Source: Neocallimastix lanati (nom. inval.)
Lineage: Eukaryota > Neocallimastigomycota > Neocallimastigomycetes > Neocallimastigales > Neocallimastigaceae
Assembly (NCBI GenBank): GCA_016946835.1
Contig: JACVTC010000204.1
Span: forward strand, 95,001-159,000
Length of the DNA stretch: 64,000 bases
Direction of reading: 5' to 3'
In this document: piece after piece, positions 29,791 to 42,369 of the stretch
How positions within the stretch are numbered: the stretch's first letter is position 1
How the letters are laid out: each line of letters starts with the position of its first letter
The notes under the pieces: model-generated
The model's database searches: none
Told to the model about the DNA's origin: nothing
The model's input: the letters and a program-made list of their open reading frames with translations, nothing else
Position numbers and translations under genes: made by a program

Positions 29791-32700
29791 GATATTAAAA
29801 AATTCTATTTTATTAAATAAAAAATAAAAAATTTATTCTTTTAATAATTATGTAGAAATATTAATTTATTCAAATTAATTACATTATATATTATTTAATA
29901 TTTACACAATAAAAAAAATTATTTTTTAATAATTTTTAAAGTTATTAATCCAAATTTTATTTTTAAATTTATATATATATATTTTTTGTAAATAAAGAAA
30001 AATATAAAATCTTATAAAAAAACTAAAAAAAAAAAGTTATAATATAGTTTTATAATTCGCCAAAAAATTATATATTTTAGTTTTTAAGTATATTTATTGT
30101 AATTATTTTGAATTATGATAGAACAAATAACTTATATATAAATATAATGATTAATTGTAAAATTAAAATTTTATAAAAAATAAATAAATAAATGAATAAA
30201 TAAATAAATATAATAATAAAAAAAATATTTTATATTTATCCTCTTATTTATTATTTAATGTTTCGAAAGTATTTTGTTTAGCCATTCTTTTAAACATTTT
30301 TTATTAATAATTTTTTTTTAATTTATCTTAAATAAAAAAAATTTAAAACTAAATGAAATTGTAAATGTTTATTAATTTTTATTTAAAAAAAAGATATATT
30401 AAGGGTTTGATTTTTTTACATTTAATTTATTGGATTTATCATATTATATATATATTTCATAGATATTTAATATTTAGTCATTAAAATGAATACTAATTTT
30501 GTTTGTAATATACATAAAGATCATATATTAAAACAAAATTAAATATATATTTAAATAGATGTAAAAAAAAAAAAAGTTTGTAGCAAACTAAAATTTTTAA
30601 ACTTTTTATTTTTCTGTATAAATATTTTAATGATAAAAAAATAATAATAAATAAAAGAAATAAAAAAAAAATAAAAAAAAATTAATAAATAAAAAAAATA
30701 AAATAAAAAAAATAATAACTAAAAATAATAATAAAAAAAAAATAAATGAAATAATAAAAAAAAAAATAACTAAAAAAATAATAAATGAAAAAAAGTTCTA
30801 TATTAAATTATAATTATTGTAAAGTATAGTATTTATTATTATTTAAAGTTTTTATAATATTATTTTGTTTAAAATTTTTTATTTTAATTTAAAATATGGA
30901 ACAAAAAACTATAAATTAAAAAAAAAATAATGAAAAAAGTTTAAACATCGTATAGACTTTATATATTACTATTTTATATTAAATTGAATTAATTATTATT
31001 TTTTATATTATAAAACTATAATTAAACTTTAATAATTAATAGTTTTAATTCCTTATTAAGATTTTTTAAACACAATAAATTTATATATATTTATATAGAT
31101 TAATGTGTATTATTTAATTTATTTATATAATTAAAAAAAGAATAAAAGGAAAATCTTTTTTTTTATTTTTATTATTTGATAGAATTAAACTCTATTTAAC
31201 CTTTTTTAGCCAAAAAAAATAAAAGTATAAAGTTTTTATACAAAAATTAATTAAAAAAATACAAAAAAAAAAAATAATAGACAAATTTGTTGACAATATA
31301 TAGAAAAATGTAAAAATGTTTAAAAAAAGAAAATAATTAAAATAAATAAAAAATAACATTGAAAAATTAAAAAAAAAAAGGAAGAAAAAATATAATATAA
31401 TAAAAATGTAATAGAAATTTAAAATATTTATTATGAAAAATAATTAATACTTTCATAAATAATAAATAGTTAATAAATAAATAAATAAATAAATAATAAT
31501 TCTTATTTATTAATTTATCATTAATCTTCATTCTGCTTCATGATCATTTCTTCTATTTTATTATTTGGATAGATTATTCTGTATTTTTTTTTTTGTACTT
31601 AAAACAAAAGTCAAATGTAAATTGAATTATATTAATATTATAATATAAAAATATTATTTTAATCAAAGGATACATGTCATACATATTAATTAATAATAAG
31701 TAATTAATAATATATAATAAATAATAAATAATACATAATAAATAATAATAAATAACAAATAACAAATAACAAATAATAAATATAAAAATATTAAAAATAT
31801 TAAAAAAAAAATAATAAATAAAAAAATTCTATTATTGTAACAAATATTTAATAAAATAACAACAATTTAAAACATTTAAATATTTTTTTTATAATTATTA
31901 AATATTTTAAAAGTATTTTTTATTTTCTTTTTTAATAATAATTTAAATTTATATTTTTAATGATTTCTTTAACTACTCTATATTAATTTATATATTAAAA
32001 TTGTTTATATTAATTTTTTTTTAGTCTATTTGTTTCATAATTAATGTCAATTTTTTTTTTCTTGTATTAAATTAAAAATATCATATTGTTGTTATAAAAC
32101 AAAATAATTCATAGTTTTATTGTTTGATACAAAAAAAAAAAAAAAAAAAGGTACACCAAATAAAATGATATATCTATAACATAAATTATTTATTATCCAT
32201 AATATTTTTTTTAATTATGAATAAAATAATAGTAATTAAGATGTATAAACATTTCAAAAATATATAGATATAAATGATAAGTTATAATATATTTTACTTA
32301 ATGAAAAAAAATCAAAACAAAACAAAACAAAAAAAGAAAATAAAAAAGAACATAAAATAGAAAATAAAAAAGAAAATAAAATTGACAAATAAAATAATGA
32401 TAAGAATTGGATATATATTTATTGTTTGTTTGGTAAATTCTTTCTTTTTTCTTTTTTTATTTATATATTTAATTATTTATTTGTAGAATTTTCATATAAA
32501 TATATATAAATATATAAATATTTATATATTTTTTTTAAAAAAAAAAGGAGTCATTTTATATATAAAAAATTTTTTTTTAATTTAAATTACATATATATGA
32601 TAAAAATAATAATAACAAAATATATGAATATATATTTAAATATATTAAGAATCATCACTATTAAAATATATTATACAACTATTATATTGGGTATTTTTTA

Positions 32701-33723
32701 GAATATTGAAATATTAAAATCAACCAAGATTAGTGTAGGACAAAGTAGGACAAAAAAAATCTTTTTTTTTTTTTTTTTTTTAATTTATTATATTGATTTT
32801 TTTTTTTTTTTTTTTTTTTTAATTTTTTTTAAATGTATAATTAAACTATTTTATTTATATTAATTTATTGTTTTATAAACAATTTCTTATTTTATTATAT
32901 TTTATTTATTACCTAACTATTTTCTATATTCTATATATTTTTAGTATAATTACTAATACAAGATTTATTTTATTTTTATTTTATATTCATATTATTTATT
33001 TAACAAAAAGATTTTTTTTTTGCTTGAATCACTGCTTATCAATAATTTTGTTTTATTTTATTACATTTATTTCATCAATAATAAAAAGAATATATATATA
33101 TATAATATTTTTTAATATTTCTCCTATTCTATTTTACTTTTTTTTTTATCAATTATTTTCCCATTACATTGAGTATTTTTTATTATTATTATTTTTTTTA
33201 TAAAAAATAAATAATTAACTATCTGAATAATAATTAATCAACTTTTAATTAAAAGGTAGTATTTTTTTTTTTTTATTTTATAACATAATTATTTAGTTGA
33301 AAAAAAAAAATTTTTTTTTTGTCACATCACAAGTTCACTCCTCTTTTTTTTTTTTTACGAAGTACAAAAAATCATAAATTCTATTCTATGTAAATATTAA
33401 TTTTTAATAATAATGGATAAAAATAAAATATATGAAATGAAAAGAAAAAAAAATTTATATATTGATTTACTTTAATTGTTAATCATAATAATAAATATTA
33501 ATATATTTATTATTATTTTTTTAATCATCAATATATACATTTATAAAACAATTTTTCATTTGAATTTTATTTTATTTTTTTTAAACTATTCAATAATTTA
33601 ACCATTATTTTATTATATAGTATTTTAGTTTTTTTTTTTTAAAAAAAAAAAAAAAATCAATATAATTTAAATAATTAAATTGCTATAAAAAATTAATTTA
33701 AAAATTTATAATTATTAACAATA

Positions 33724-33754
<31 letters not shown>

Positions 33755-36700
33755 TAAAAAAAAAAAAGATTATATAAAAATTATGAATGTATTCCGTTTT
33801 TTTTTTTTTTTTTTTTTTTTTTAATAAGATTTAAGATAAAACTAATAATTGCCGTTTTAAAAAAAAATTTTTTTTACTAAATTCATAACTATTTTTTTTT
33901 CTTTTCATGATGTATTATTATTATTGAACCATTCAGCGGTTTTGATTATTTTATTTTTATTAAAAAAAATAATAATAAATAATAATAATATTAAATATTA
34001 TGAGTAAATTGATATTATAATATTGTAATAATTATTATTATTTTTAATATCTAAATATTAAGCTTTATTAGTTTTTCTTCATTAATTAAAATTAATATTT
34101 ATTATAAGCAATAAATAAATAAAATAAAACGTAATAAATAATTATATATATATATAAAGCATGTCTTAAATGATTTATTTTTTTATTTGAAATATAAAAC
34201 GGTTGATTCATACATTCGTTTATTTCTAGAAGATTTTTTTTTGGGTTAAAAAATAACCATAAATAGCTATTTATAGTAATACAGATAATTTATTTTAATA
34301 TATAATAAATTATAAATATAAACAATAAATAATTTTATTTATACTGATCAAATAAATAATAGGTAATAATATTTTATATAATAACAAATAAATAATAAAT
34401 AATAAAATAAATAGTTGTATAATTAATATTTATTACTAACAAAATGATTTATAATTAGATAAAATTTAATATATTAATCCATAATGGAATTTTTTCTTTT
34501 TAAAAAATTCATCACTTAGTTTTAATAAAATATTATTACTAATAATATAAATAAATAATTATAAAATTATTTTTTTTAATATTATTCAAGATTACTACTA
34601 ATAATGAAATTAGTCATTAAAACTAATTAAGACAATAAAGTTAAATTATTTATATCATATTTTATCATATATTTGTTTTTGTTTTTTTTTAAAAAAAAAT
34701 ATGTTCATGTTTGATTCTATTTTATGTCATTGTTTTGAATATTAATCATATTAAAATTAAAATATACATTATTACCTTTTTTTTTCCTTTTCTTTTTTAT
34801 TTAAAATCAAATTTTTTTTTATTTTTAAAATATATGATGAATAATTTATTAATTTTTATGTATAAAATTGGTAAACCAATTTTATTTAATATAAAAATTT
34901 AAGCCATTTATTTTTATTCGTTCCTTCTGCTACACCAATTCTTTTTTTTTAAGGTATGATTAGATATGATTAATGATTATTTTTTTTTCATTATTAAATT
35001 ATTTAATTAAATTATTATTATTATTATTATTTTTATAAATATTGAATTATATATTTTATTATTATAAATCATATTCTCATAATCATTCTTAATTTATTTT
35101 TTCTTTATTAAAAAAAAAAAAACTTTATAATTTATTAAATTAATATGATTCAATTCATTTTTTTAATTAATATTTGTGAGTATATTATATATAAAATAAA
35201 TTAATTGTCAATTTTAATAATAAATAAAGTTTAAATTAATAAATTTAATATTAGTTACTACTTAAGTTATTATTCCTTTCTTAAATTAATATAAAACAAT
35301 AATATGTACATATTATATACAATTTTGATTCATAAAAAAAAAAAATAAAAATAAAATAAAAAAAAAAAAGATCATATTTTTATTATTTTGTGACACTATA
35401 CAAAATAAAAATATAATAAAAATAAATTAGAAAAAAAATTATTTCTTTTTTAAATTCAATATAGGATGAATAATTAATCATGATTCTATTGTTGTTGTAA
35501 TGTATATAATTTATAAAAAAAAATAATTTATTATAATATGAATGACTCTTTTATATATATAACTAATTTAATAGTTTTTATAATTTATATAAAGGTTTAT
35601 ATTAAAAACAAATAAAAAAAATTAAAAATAAGAAATGTCTTTTTTTTTTTTATTAATGTTATATTATTGAATTATAAAACATATTATCTTTATATAAAAT
35701 AAAATATTATAATTATATATAATTTTTAATTAAACTTTCATTTCTTTTATTTTTGTTTTACTTTTAATAATAAAATAATTAAATATTAATATAAAATTGA
35801 TATAGTTTTATTTATTAATAATATGTATATTATTTATAGACACTAATTAAAATTTTATTTTTCATTTTTTTTAATTACTATCATTCAATAGTATGTTGAA
35901 TTTAGATCTAATTTAATATGCCATTTCAACATAAATAAATTATATATTGATTTATAAAATAGTAATTAATGTAAATAAATCAACCAAATAAATCAATCAA
36001 AAAAATTATGAAATATATATTTATATTTTTATTCTTATTTCATAGAAAGGAACTGAAATAAAATTTCTAATTAATATATAATATATAAATTTTTATTTGA
36101 AAATTAAAATAAAATTTAAAAGAATACTTTAGTAAAAAAAAAAAAAAAAAAAAAAAAAAGAAATAATGCATAATGATTCTAATCATAATTTATCCAAACT
36201 GATATTCAAAAATTTAATTAAAAAAAAAAATAAGGTTATATAATTAAATTAAGATTATTAATTATTAAATAAAATATATTAACAACATAATTTAATATTA
36301 AATAATTTAATACATATTTCTAATAATAATAAAGAAAAAAATAAAATAAAATATTTTATTATTATAATTAATATATTTTATTTCTCAAATTATTAATAAA
36401 TTAATGAATTAAAATATAAAAATTAATAATGAAAATTAATATTTGATTTGAAAAATTATAAAAATTAATAATGAAAATTAATATTTGATATGAAAAATTA
36501 AAATGGTATATAATTTTTTTTTTAATGTAAAAGTATTAATTTTATAACTACTATTAAATTAAAAATAAAATAAAATTACAATAGAATTAAAAGAAATTTT
36601 GAAATTAAAAAATAAATGAATTTATAAAAACAATTCAAGCAAAAAAAAAAAAAAAACATTATTATTTATTTATGTAATTAAATTGACCTTTTAACAAAAA

Positions 36701-37077
36701 AATGAAATTTATATTAAATAGAAATGAATTTCTTGTATAATATTAAATAATATTTATAAAAAATAATTAAAAAAAAAAATAATAAAATAAATTTTTTTTT
36801 TATTATTAATTTATATTTTTCTTATTCGACCATTCTTCTTATTAATTCTATATTAATATTATCATGATTTAATAAATTTAATTTTTTTCGGTGTATCTTT
36901 TTTTTTTAATTTTAATTTTAATTTTTAGTACTAAAACATTTTTTTTGTAGTAATAGTGAAAAATGTGAATATATAATATATAATACTATTTTTTTTATTT
37001 TTAAATTCATTAGAAATTTATTAACTTTTAGTACCTTAAAAATGCTCAACAAAAAAAAAAAAAAAAATAGAAACATT

Positions 37078-37109
<32 letters not shown>

Positions 37110-37333
37110 AAAATATAAATACTAAATTATCATTATTATTTATTATTATTTTGTTAAATAGAAAATTTCAATTTTATTTTTATCCACTATCATTGCGAAA
37201 AAAATTTTTAATATTTTTATGCTATATAATAAATATTTTAAAAATGAATCAAATTTATTAATTCAATGAATTAATAAATAATAAAATAATTATTATTAGT
37301 CTTGAAGCTAAATTTATTATAATTATTAATTTT

Positions 37334-37372
<39 letters not shown>

Positions 37373-37431
37373 TATTCTTATTTGTATTATTTAAAAAATT
37401 AAAAAAAAAAAGATAAAATAAAATTTATCCA

Positions 37432-37435
<4 letters not shown>

Positions 37436-37477
<42 letters not shown>

Positions 37478-37478
37478 G
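37436..37478. repeat. (TTA)n microsatellite
   Basis: About 14 perfect TTA units. Confidence 0.95.
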
Positions 37479-37987
37479 TCATTTTTTATATTATTAATAA
37501 TTTGAAATAAAAATAATGCATTCAAAATTTTTCTCATATTTAAAAAATGAAATTATCAAAATTAGATTTTTTTTTCTTTAAATAATACTAATAATTAATA
37601 AAATAATGGTATTAATAATATCCATTACAATTAATAAATATGATAAATAATAATAATAATAAATTCTTTATTACTAAATAATAATAATATTAAATAACAA
37701 GTATTAAAAAGTAGTAAACATTTAGATAATAATAATATAATAATAAATAAATAATAATATTTAATAATGGTTAGATGAATAATTTATAATTCATATTTTA
37801 AAAAGATTAGATCTATCAATAGTTACATAGAGATTTTCCCATATGATGTAAAATAAATTTATTATTCATATAAATTTTGTGTAATACATAAAATGTATAA
37901 ATTTATTGATAAGAAAAAAAAATACATAATTTATATATATATATATTCTTAACTATTATTCATTAGTTATTATGAAATAATGAATGC

Positions 37988-38055
37988 ATATTAGTTTAAT
38001 GAAAATAGCCAACATGCTTAAAAATAATTAATGGCTATTTTCATTAAACTAATAT
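37988..38055. other. Perfect 24-bp inverted repeat, hairpin-forming
   Basis: The arms 37988-38011 and 38032-38055 are exactly complementary over 24 bp, with a 20-nt loop. The arm ends in GAAAATAGCCA and its partner starts TGGCTATTTTC. The arms are richer in G/C than the surrounding desert, so chance from composition is unlikely. It could be a small-RNA precursor, a remnant of an inverted-repeat element or a cruciform site. The sequence does not say which. Confidence 0.85.
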
Positions 38056-39423
38056 ATAAAAATTAAGAATTTATAGAAGAATTATTACTATTCAAAAAAA
38101 AAAAAAATTTTTTTTTTCATATATAAATTGTATTACATAATAGGAAAAGTTCCCTTTAATTATACTTTGGTATTTTAATAATTATTATTTGATTAATTTT
38201 CTCTTCAACTTTTTTCCCTATAATATTACATATTAAATAATAATAATAATAAATAAATAATAATAATGAATTATAACGAATAATATTAATAATAACAATA
38301 ATGAATAGTGAAGAATAAAAATAATTATAAAATAATAAATCAATAATTAAATAACAATAATAATTATTTTAAGTATAACATTAAAATTTATTTTTTTACT
38401 TTCTGAATTAAAATAGTTCATTCATTATTTATTAGTTTACTTTATACTTTTTAAAACAAATTTGACTAATAATAGTAGTCATATATAGTCATATGGTTTA
38501 TATTACTAATAAATAATGATATTAGAAAAGGGGTTAAAAAAAAATCTATGATTACATAAAAATCAATGATTCATATAAACAATTAACAATTTTTAGTATT
38601 CTAAATAGTTCTTTTTAATTTCACTTTGTACTGTTAAAGAAAATAATAATAAAGAAAAATATAAAAATAAAATAAAAATAAAAAGTTTATAATTTATTTA
38701 TAATCTATTATTTTAATGTTTATTAATAATATATATATTTTTTAATTATTATTAAATATTAATAATATATTATTTATTATAATTATTTATTAATTATTTG
38801 TTAATTTTTTATTTTTAATACACAAAATTTAATTAATTATCTATTTTTTTCTTTATATGGAAATTTTCAATTAGACAAAATGATTTTATTTTAATTTTCC
38901 TTTTTTAGAAAGTGTTACAAAAAATAATTTTTTTTTTAATTTTATCTTTTTTTTTTTTTTTTTTAGATAAAACAAATTATATCCTTTTTTGAAAAGAAAG
39001 AAAAAAAAAAGTTTATCATAAACAATATAAATCATAAAACAGAACAAAACAAAGTAAAAAAAAAAAAAAAAAAAAAAAATTGAGAAAACAAGAATAATAT
39101 ATATAATTAATAATAATAATAATAACGTAATAACAACAACAAGAAGAATAATAATTATAATAATAAATAATAATAATACTAAAGAAATTCATAAAAAAGT
39201 AAAGAATAATAAAAATAAAATTTTAATAATATATCATATTAAATTATTAGAATTGATATATTTAAATAAAGTTTTATTAAAGAATACAGAAAAAAAAAAA
39301 AAAAAAAAACTAAAAAGTTAATTTCTATTTTTTATCATTTTATTTGAAAATTTTTTAATTTTCTATGCTTTTAAGTACATTAGAAAATGATAGGAGAGAA
39401 AAAAAAATTTTTTTATCTATTTC

Positions 39424-39511
39424 TAAAAAAAGTGATATATAATTTTTTTTTTTTTTTTTTGGAATATCAAAGTTAAGATTAAAAAAAAAAATTTTTATAT
39501 CACTTTTTTTA
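39424..39511. other. 16-bp inverted repeat extended by A/T runs
   Basis: The arms 39424-39439 and 39496-39511 pair perfectly (core AGTGATATA with TATATCACT). Inside them an 18-T run faces an 11-A run and can extend the stem. The loop is about 20 nt. Confidence 0.75.
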
Positions 39512-40480
39512 TTTATTATAATGAATTTATCTATTCATTTGTTATTAATTTATATATTCATTAATTTTTTTTGTAATTGTTTAAATAAGAAAAAAAAATT
39601 AAAAATAAAACAAAATGAAAAATTTTGTGCAACCTTTGATCATAATAATTATTATAATAATAATATGATTGTTTTATTTTTTATTTTTTTTTTTTATTTT
39701 CTTTTTTTCACAAATGAAAACTGGTCAATAAATATCATCGTATATTAATAATAGAATATGAATAAATAAATGATATGATTCAAGTTTATTAATATACAAT
39801 TTTTCATATAATTTAAACTTTTCTCTTTTCTTCTAATTATCTATTAATATTTAAATTTATATTAATATAAGCAATATTAGAAAATTTAATTTTTTTTTTC
39901 TTCCTTTCATTAAAAAATAAATTAATCATTCTTTTTTTTTTTTTTTTTTTAATTATCGACATTAATTAAAATTTTTCTGTATTTTATTTATATATTTAAT
40001 TTTTTTTTTTTTAAAAAAAAGAAAGAAAAAAAAATATAATCAATTAATAAATAAAATAAAAATAGTTCTTTACTAGAAACAAATTAATATTTCCTAAATA
40101 AGAAGTTATCATTGAATTATTATTATTATTATAATATTTTGTTTAAAACTTTGAGTGTCAAACAAATAAAATAATATTTTTTATAATATTTTTTATAATA
40201 ATACTAATATTTTAAATTTAAATTCTAATTTTTAATATGGACTTTTATAATTTTTTTTTTTTTTTTAAAATGAAAAAAAAAAGTATAGTAATAAAATTTA
40301 AGGTAAATATTAAGAAAAAAAGAATTTTTTTTTATTAAAATAGTATTAATAATAAATAATATTTAATAACTATAATAATAATAAAAAAAATTTTTTTTAT
40401 TATTAATATTCATTATGAGTAATACGAATATGGTCTTTTACATATAAATTTTTTTTTTTTTTAATATAGGCTTTTAAAAT

Positions 40481-40481
<1 letters not shown>

Positions 40482-40533
<52 letters not shown>
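40482..40533. repeat. Poly(T) run of ~52
   Basis: The longest homopolymer in the window. Confidence 0.95.
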
Positions 40534-40538
<5 letters not shown>

Positions 40539-40734
40539 CTATATATAAATTAATTAAATGATTATTAATATCAATTTTTATACATAAAACTAAAATTCAT
40601 AACATTTTTATTTCTTCTTATTAAATACACCTTTTCATAATCATAAATTATTATTATTACTTATATATAATTTTATTTTTATTTTTATTTTTTTTTATTT
40701 TATTTTTTTATTTATTTATTATTATTATTATTAT

Positions 40735-40830
40735 TAATTTTTTTTTTTTTTATTTTAATATTATTTATTATTATTTTTTTTTTTATTTTAATATTATTTA
40801 TTATTATTTTTTTTTTTATTTTAATATTAA
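40735..40830. repeat. Poly(T)-linked tandem repeat
   Basis: About three units of a T tract followed by ATTTTAATATTATTTATTATT; the last unit is truncated. Confidence 0.8.
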
Positions 40831-40928
40831 TACATTTTTTTTCTTTGTTTCGTCGCTTAAAATTTAATAATACTTATCCATAAACATTATCTATTTATTT
40901 ATTAATAAAATAATAATGAAAAAAAAAG

Positions 40929-40936
40929 AAAAAAAA
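40929..40936 (-). terminator. Pol III terminator of tRNA-Ile
   Basis: On the transcribed strand, a run of eight T starts 12 nt after the discriminator base of the tRNA. This is what RNA polymerase III uses to stop. Confidence 0.75.
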
Positions 40937-40948
40937 TATTTTTAATTG

Positions 40949-41041
40949 TGCTCCTGGCGGGGGTCGAACCCGCGATCTTCGCGTAGCATAAGAGGATCAC
41001 CCTTATAAGCACGACGCCTTAAACCTCTAGGCTACAGGAGC
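40949..41041 (-). tRNA. trnI-UAU: tRNA-Ile(UAU) with a 19-nt intron
   Basis: The full cloverleaf can be drawn. The acceptor stem is GCTCCTG paired with CAGGAGC (7 bp). The D stem is GCCT/AGGC. The anticodon stem is TCGTG/CGCGA with one G-T pair. The T arm is GCGGG-TTCGACC-CCCGC, and the discriminator is A. The loop CTTATA-A gives anticodon UAU, which reads AUA. The intron, 40985-41003, sits at the canonical place one base 3' of the anticodon, as in yeast tRNA-Ile(UAU). Internal promoters are visible: an A box starting TAGCCTAGAGG and a B box GGTTCGACCCC. CCA is not encoded. A Ty3-type LTR begins about 12 bp upstream of the 5' end. Confidence 0.97.
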
Positions 41042-41052
41042 TCATTGAAATT

Positions 41053-42346
41053 TGTAATAAGAATGTACTAAATAATGCATTCTTAATTAAATCTACGATT
41101 TATTTTGTCGCGATTACGAGGTGATTTAGTTTGAAATCACTTTGGAATTGCAAACAAAAATATTATTCAATCGTCATTAATTCATTATATAATATTATAT
41201 TATTTATTATTACTAAATATGATTCATATTAAACAATTTAAATATAAAAATTTATTTTAAATTTTTCAATAATTAAATAATAAAATAATGTGTGATTTAA
41301 GACTCACTTCAATGAGTCATATCTCGCCAAATAATTGAGTTTCGCGCTTGGTATTATGCTCATTCGGAAGCTTTAGCTTCCGAGAAGAAAAATATCAAAT
41401 TTTTAGCTCGATATCTCCACTGGTTCACGAGATATCGTGATTCAAAGTTTTGGATAAATATCAATAATATATATATAATATTGGAGAAATTATTTTGATA
41501 GGGCCCCTTAATAATTAATCCATTACTATACAAATTATTATATAATTTATCCATTAATAACAAATAATTATATTATGTTTAAATACGAATTATTATATTA
41601 TATTTTTACTAACAATTATGTTTTATTTTTATTAGTTATAATTATTTAGATAATGACTTTAGAATAATATTCTGACTCAATATGAATAATGAAAATGACT
41701 AGTCTTATGAATAATGAATAATAAAAACAATATCTCCTTTAGTTTTATATTTTATTTAGATAGTTTATTAATTAAATAGTTTAGTTTTATATATATAAAA
41801 AATACATGTATTAAATAAATATTATTATAATAATTATTTTTAGAAAATAATATAAAAAGACATTAATTTGATTTAGAATTAAATCTTTGTAAGATTATTA
41901 ATATAAGAATAATCTATTATAGTAATAATAATAATTAATTAATAATAATTATAAATAAAAGTTATAAATATAAAAAAGAAACTTTTAAATATATTTTTAT
42001 AATATTTTATTAGTGTTTATTATAATAAAAAGTATTCTTTTATTTCAATAATTATTTGATCAATATTTTATAAGAATCTAATCCTTTTTATTACTATATA
42101 AGGACTTGTTGACCTAGTTAAATTATTTAAAATTTATATATTTCTAACCCACATTAGAAATCCTTTACATATTTCTAATACATTATGTGTACATTATTAT
42201 TTTTGTACTTTAATAAATTTTTAAATCCAAAGATCAAAAATTAAATCAAATAAAATCAAATAAATTTATAAATAAAAATTATAAATAAAAAAATAAAATT
42301 TGTGTTTCTTTACTTTATTTTTATTTAATTCTCTAAAACCTTAACA
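41053..42346 (+). repeat. 5' LTR of element 1, split by a solo LTR
   Basis: It matches 48720-49539 at both ends. The start shares AAGAATGTACTAAATAATGC, and the end shares TTTGTGTTTCTT and ATTCTCTAAAACC. The start is TGTAATAAG here and TGATAAG in the 3' copy, so the first base is 41053 or 41055; the end is ...TTAACA. Without the inserted solo LTR only ~225 bp remain. The 3' LTR has ~600 bp more between AAATCA (near 48843) and AATAAG (near 49438). Confidence 0.85.
41106..42169 (+). mobile_element. Solo LTR nested in the 5' LTR
   Basis: A 1064-bp block beginning TGTCGCG and ending CTTTACA interrupts the 5' LTR. It is bounded by a 5-bp direct duplication TATTT (41101-41105 and 42170-42174). The uninterrupted sequence in the 3' LTR has a single TATTT at this point. 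TG...CA ends plus the duplication are the signature of a solo LTR left after LTR-LTR recombination. It holds four perfect short hairpins between 41121 and 41437 and a TATATAA motif near 42095. It has no coding region. Confidence 0.85.
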
Positions 42347-42352
42347 TTTATA

Positions 42353-42369
42353 TGGTGGAGATATCGGGG
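42353..42369 (+). other. Primer-binding site, element 1
   Basis: TGGTGGAGATATCGGGG lies 6 nt after the LTR end and is identical in elements 2 and 3. It would pair with a tRNA whose 3' end is CCCCGATATCTCCA plus CCA. That tRNA is not in the window, so its identity is open. The site sits in the loop of an LTR/leader inverted repeat (42312-42389). Confidence 0.85.

Larger units (their letters stand above)
21300..31499. other. Gene-free A/T tract, part 2
   Basis: This part has the same composition as part 1 but is richer in tandem repeats, which are listed separately. Reading frames of 60-75 codons (for example 25010-25201 and 26196-26417) have only A/T-driven residues and no start context or homology I recognise. 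Confidence 0.7.
31500..40928. other. Gene-free A/T tract, part 3
   Basis: This is a continuation of the A/T desert up to the tRNA terminator. A ~41-bp direct duplication lies at about 36418-36500. Two strong inverted repeats and several arrays are listed separately. A 111-codon frame at 32868-33203 is only F/I/L/Y and is not credible as a gene. Confidence 0.7.

Noticed and set aside
32868-33203. 111-codon plus-strand frame rich in F, I, L and Y
   Set aside because: Composition is what random A/T sequence gives; no signal peptide with a plausible mature part, no motif, no G/C rise as in the real gene.
39521-39748. 75-codon frame beginning with a hydrophobic stretch
   Set aside because: It could mimic a secreted peptide, but it spans poly(A) and poly(T) runs and has no coding-type composition. 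It lies just downstream of the A/T inverted repeat.
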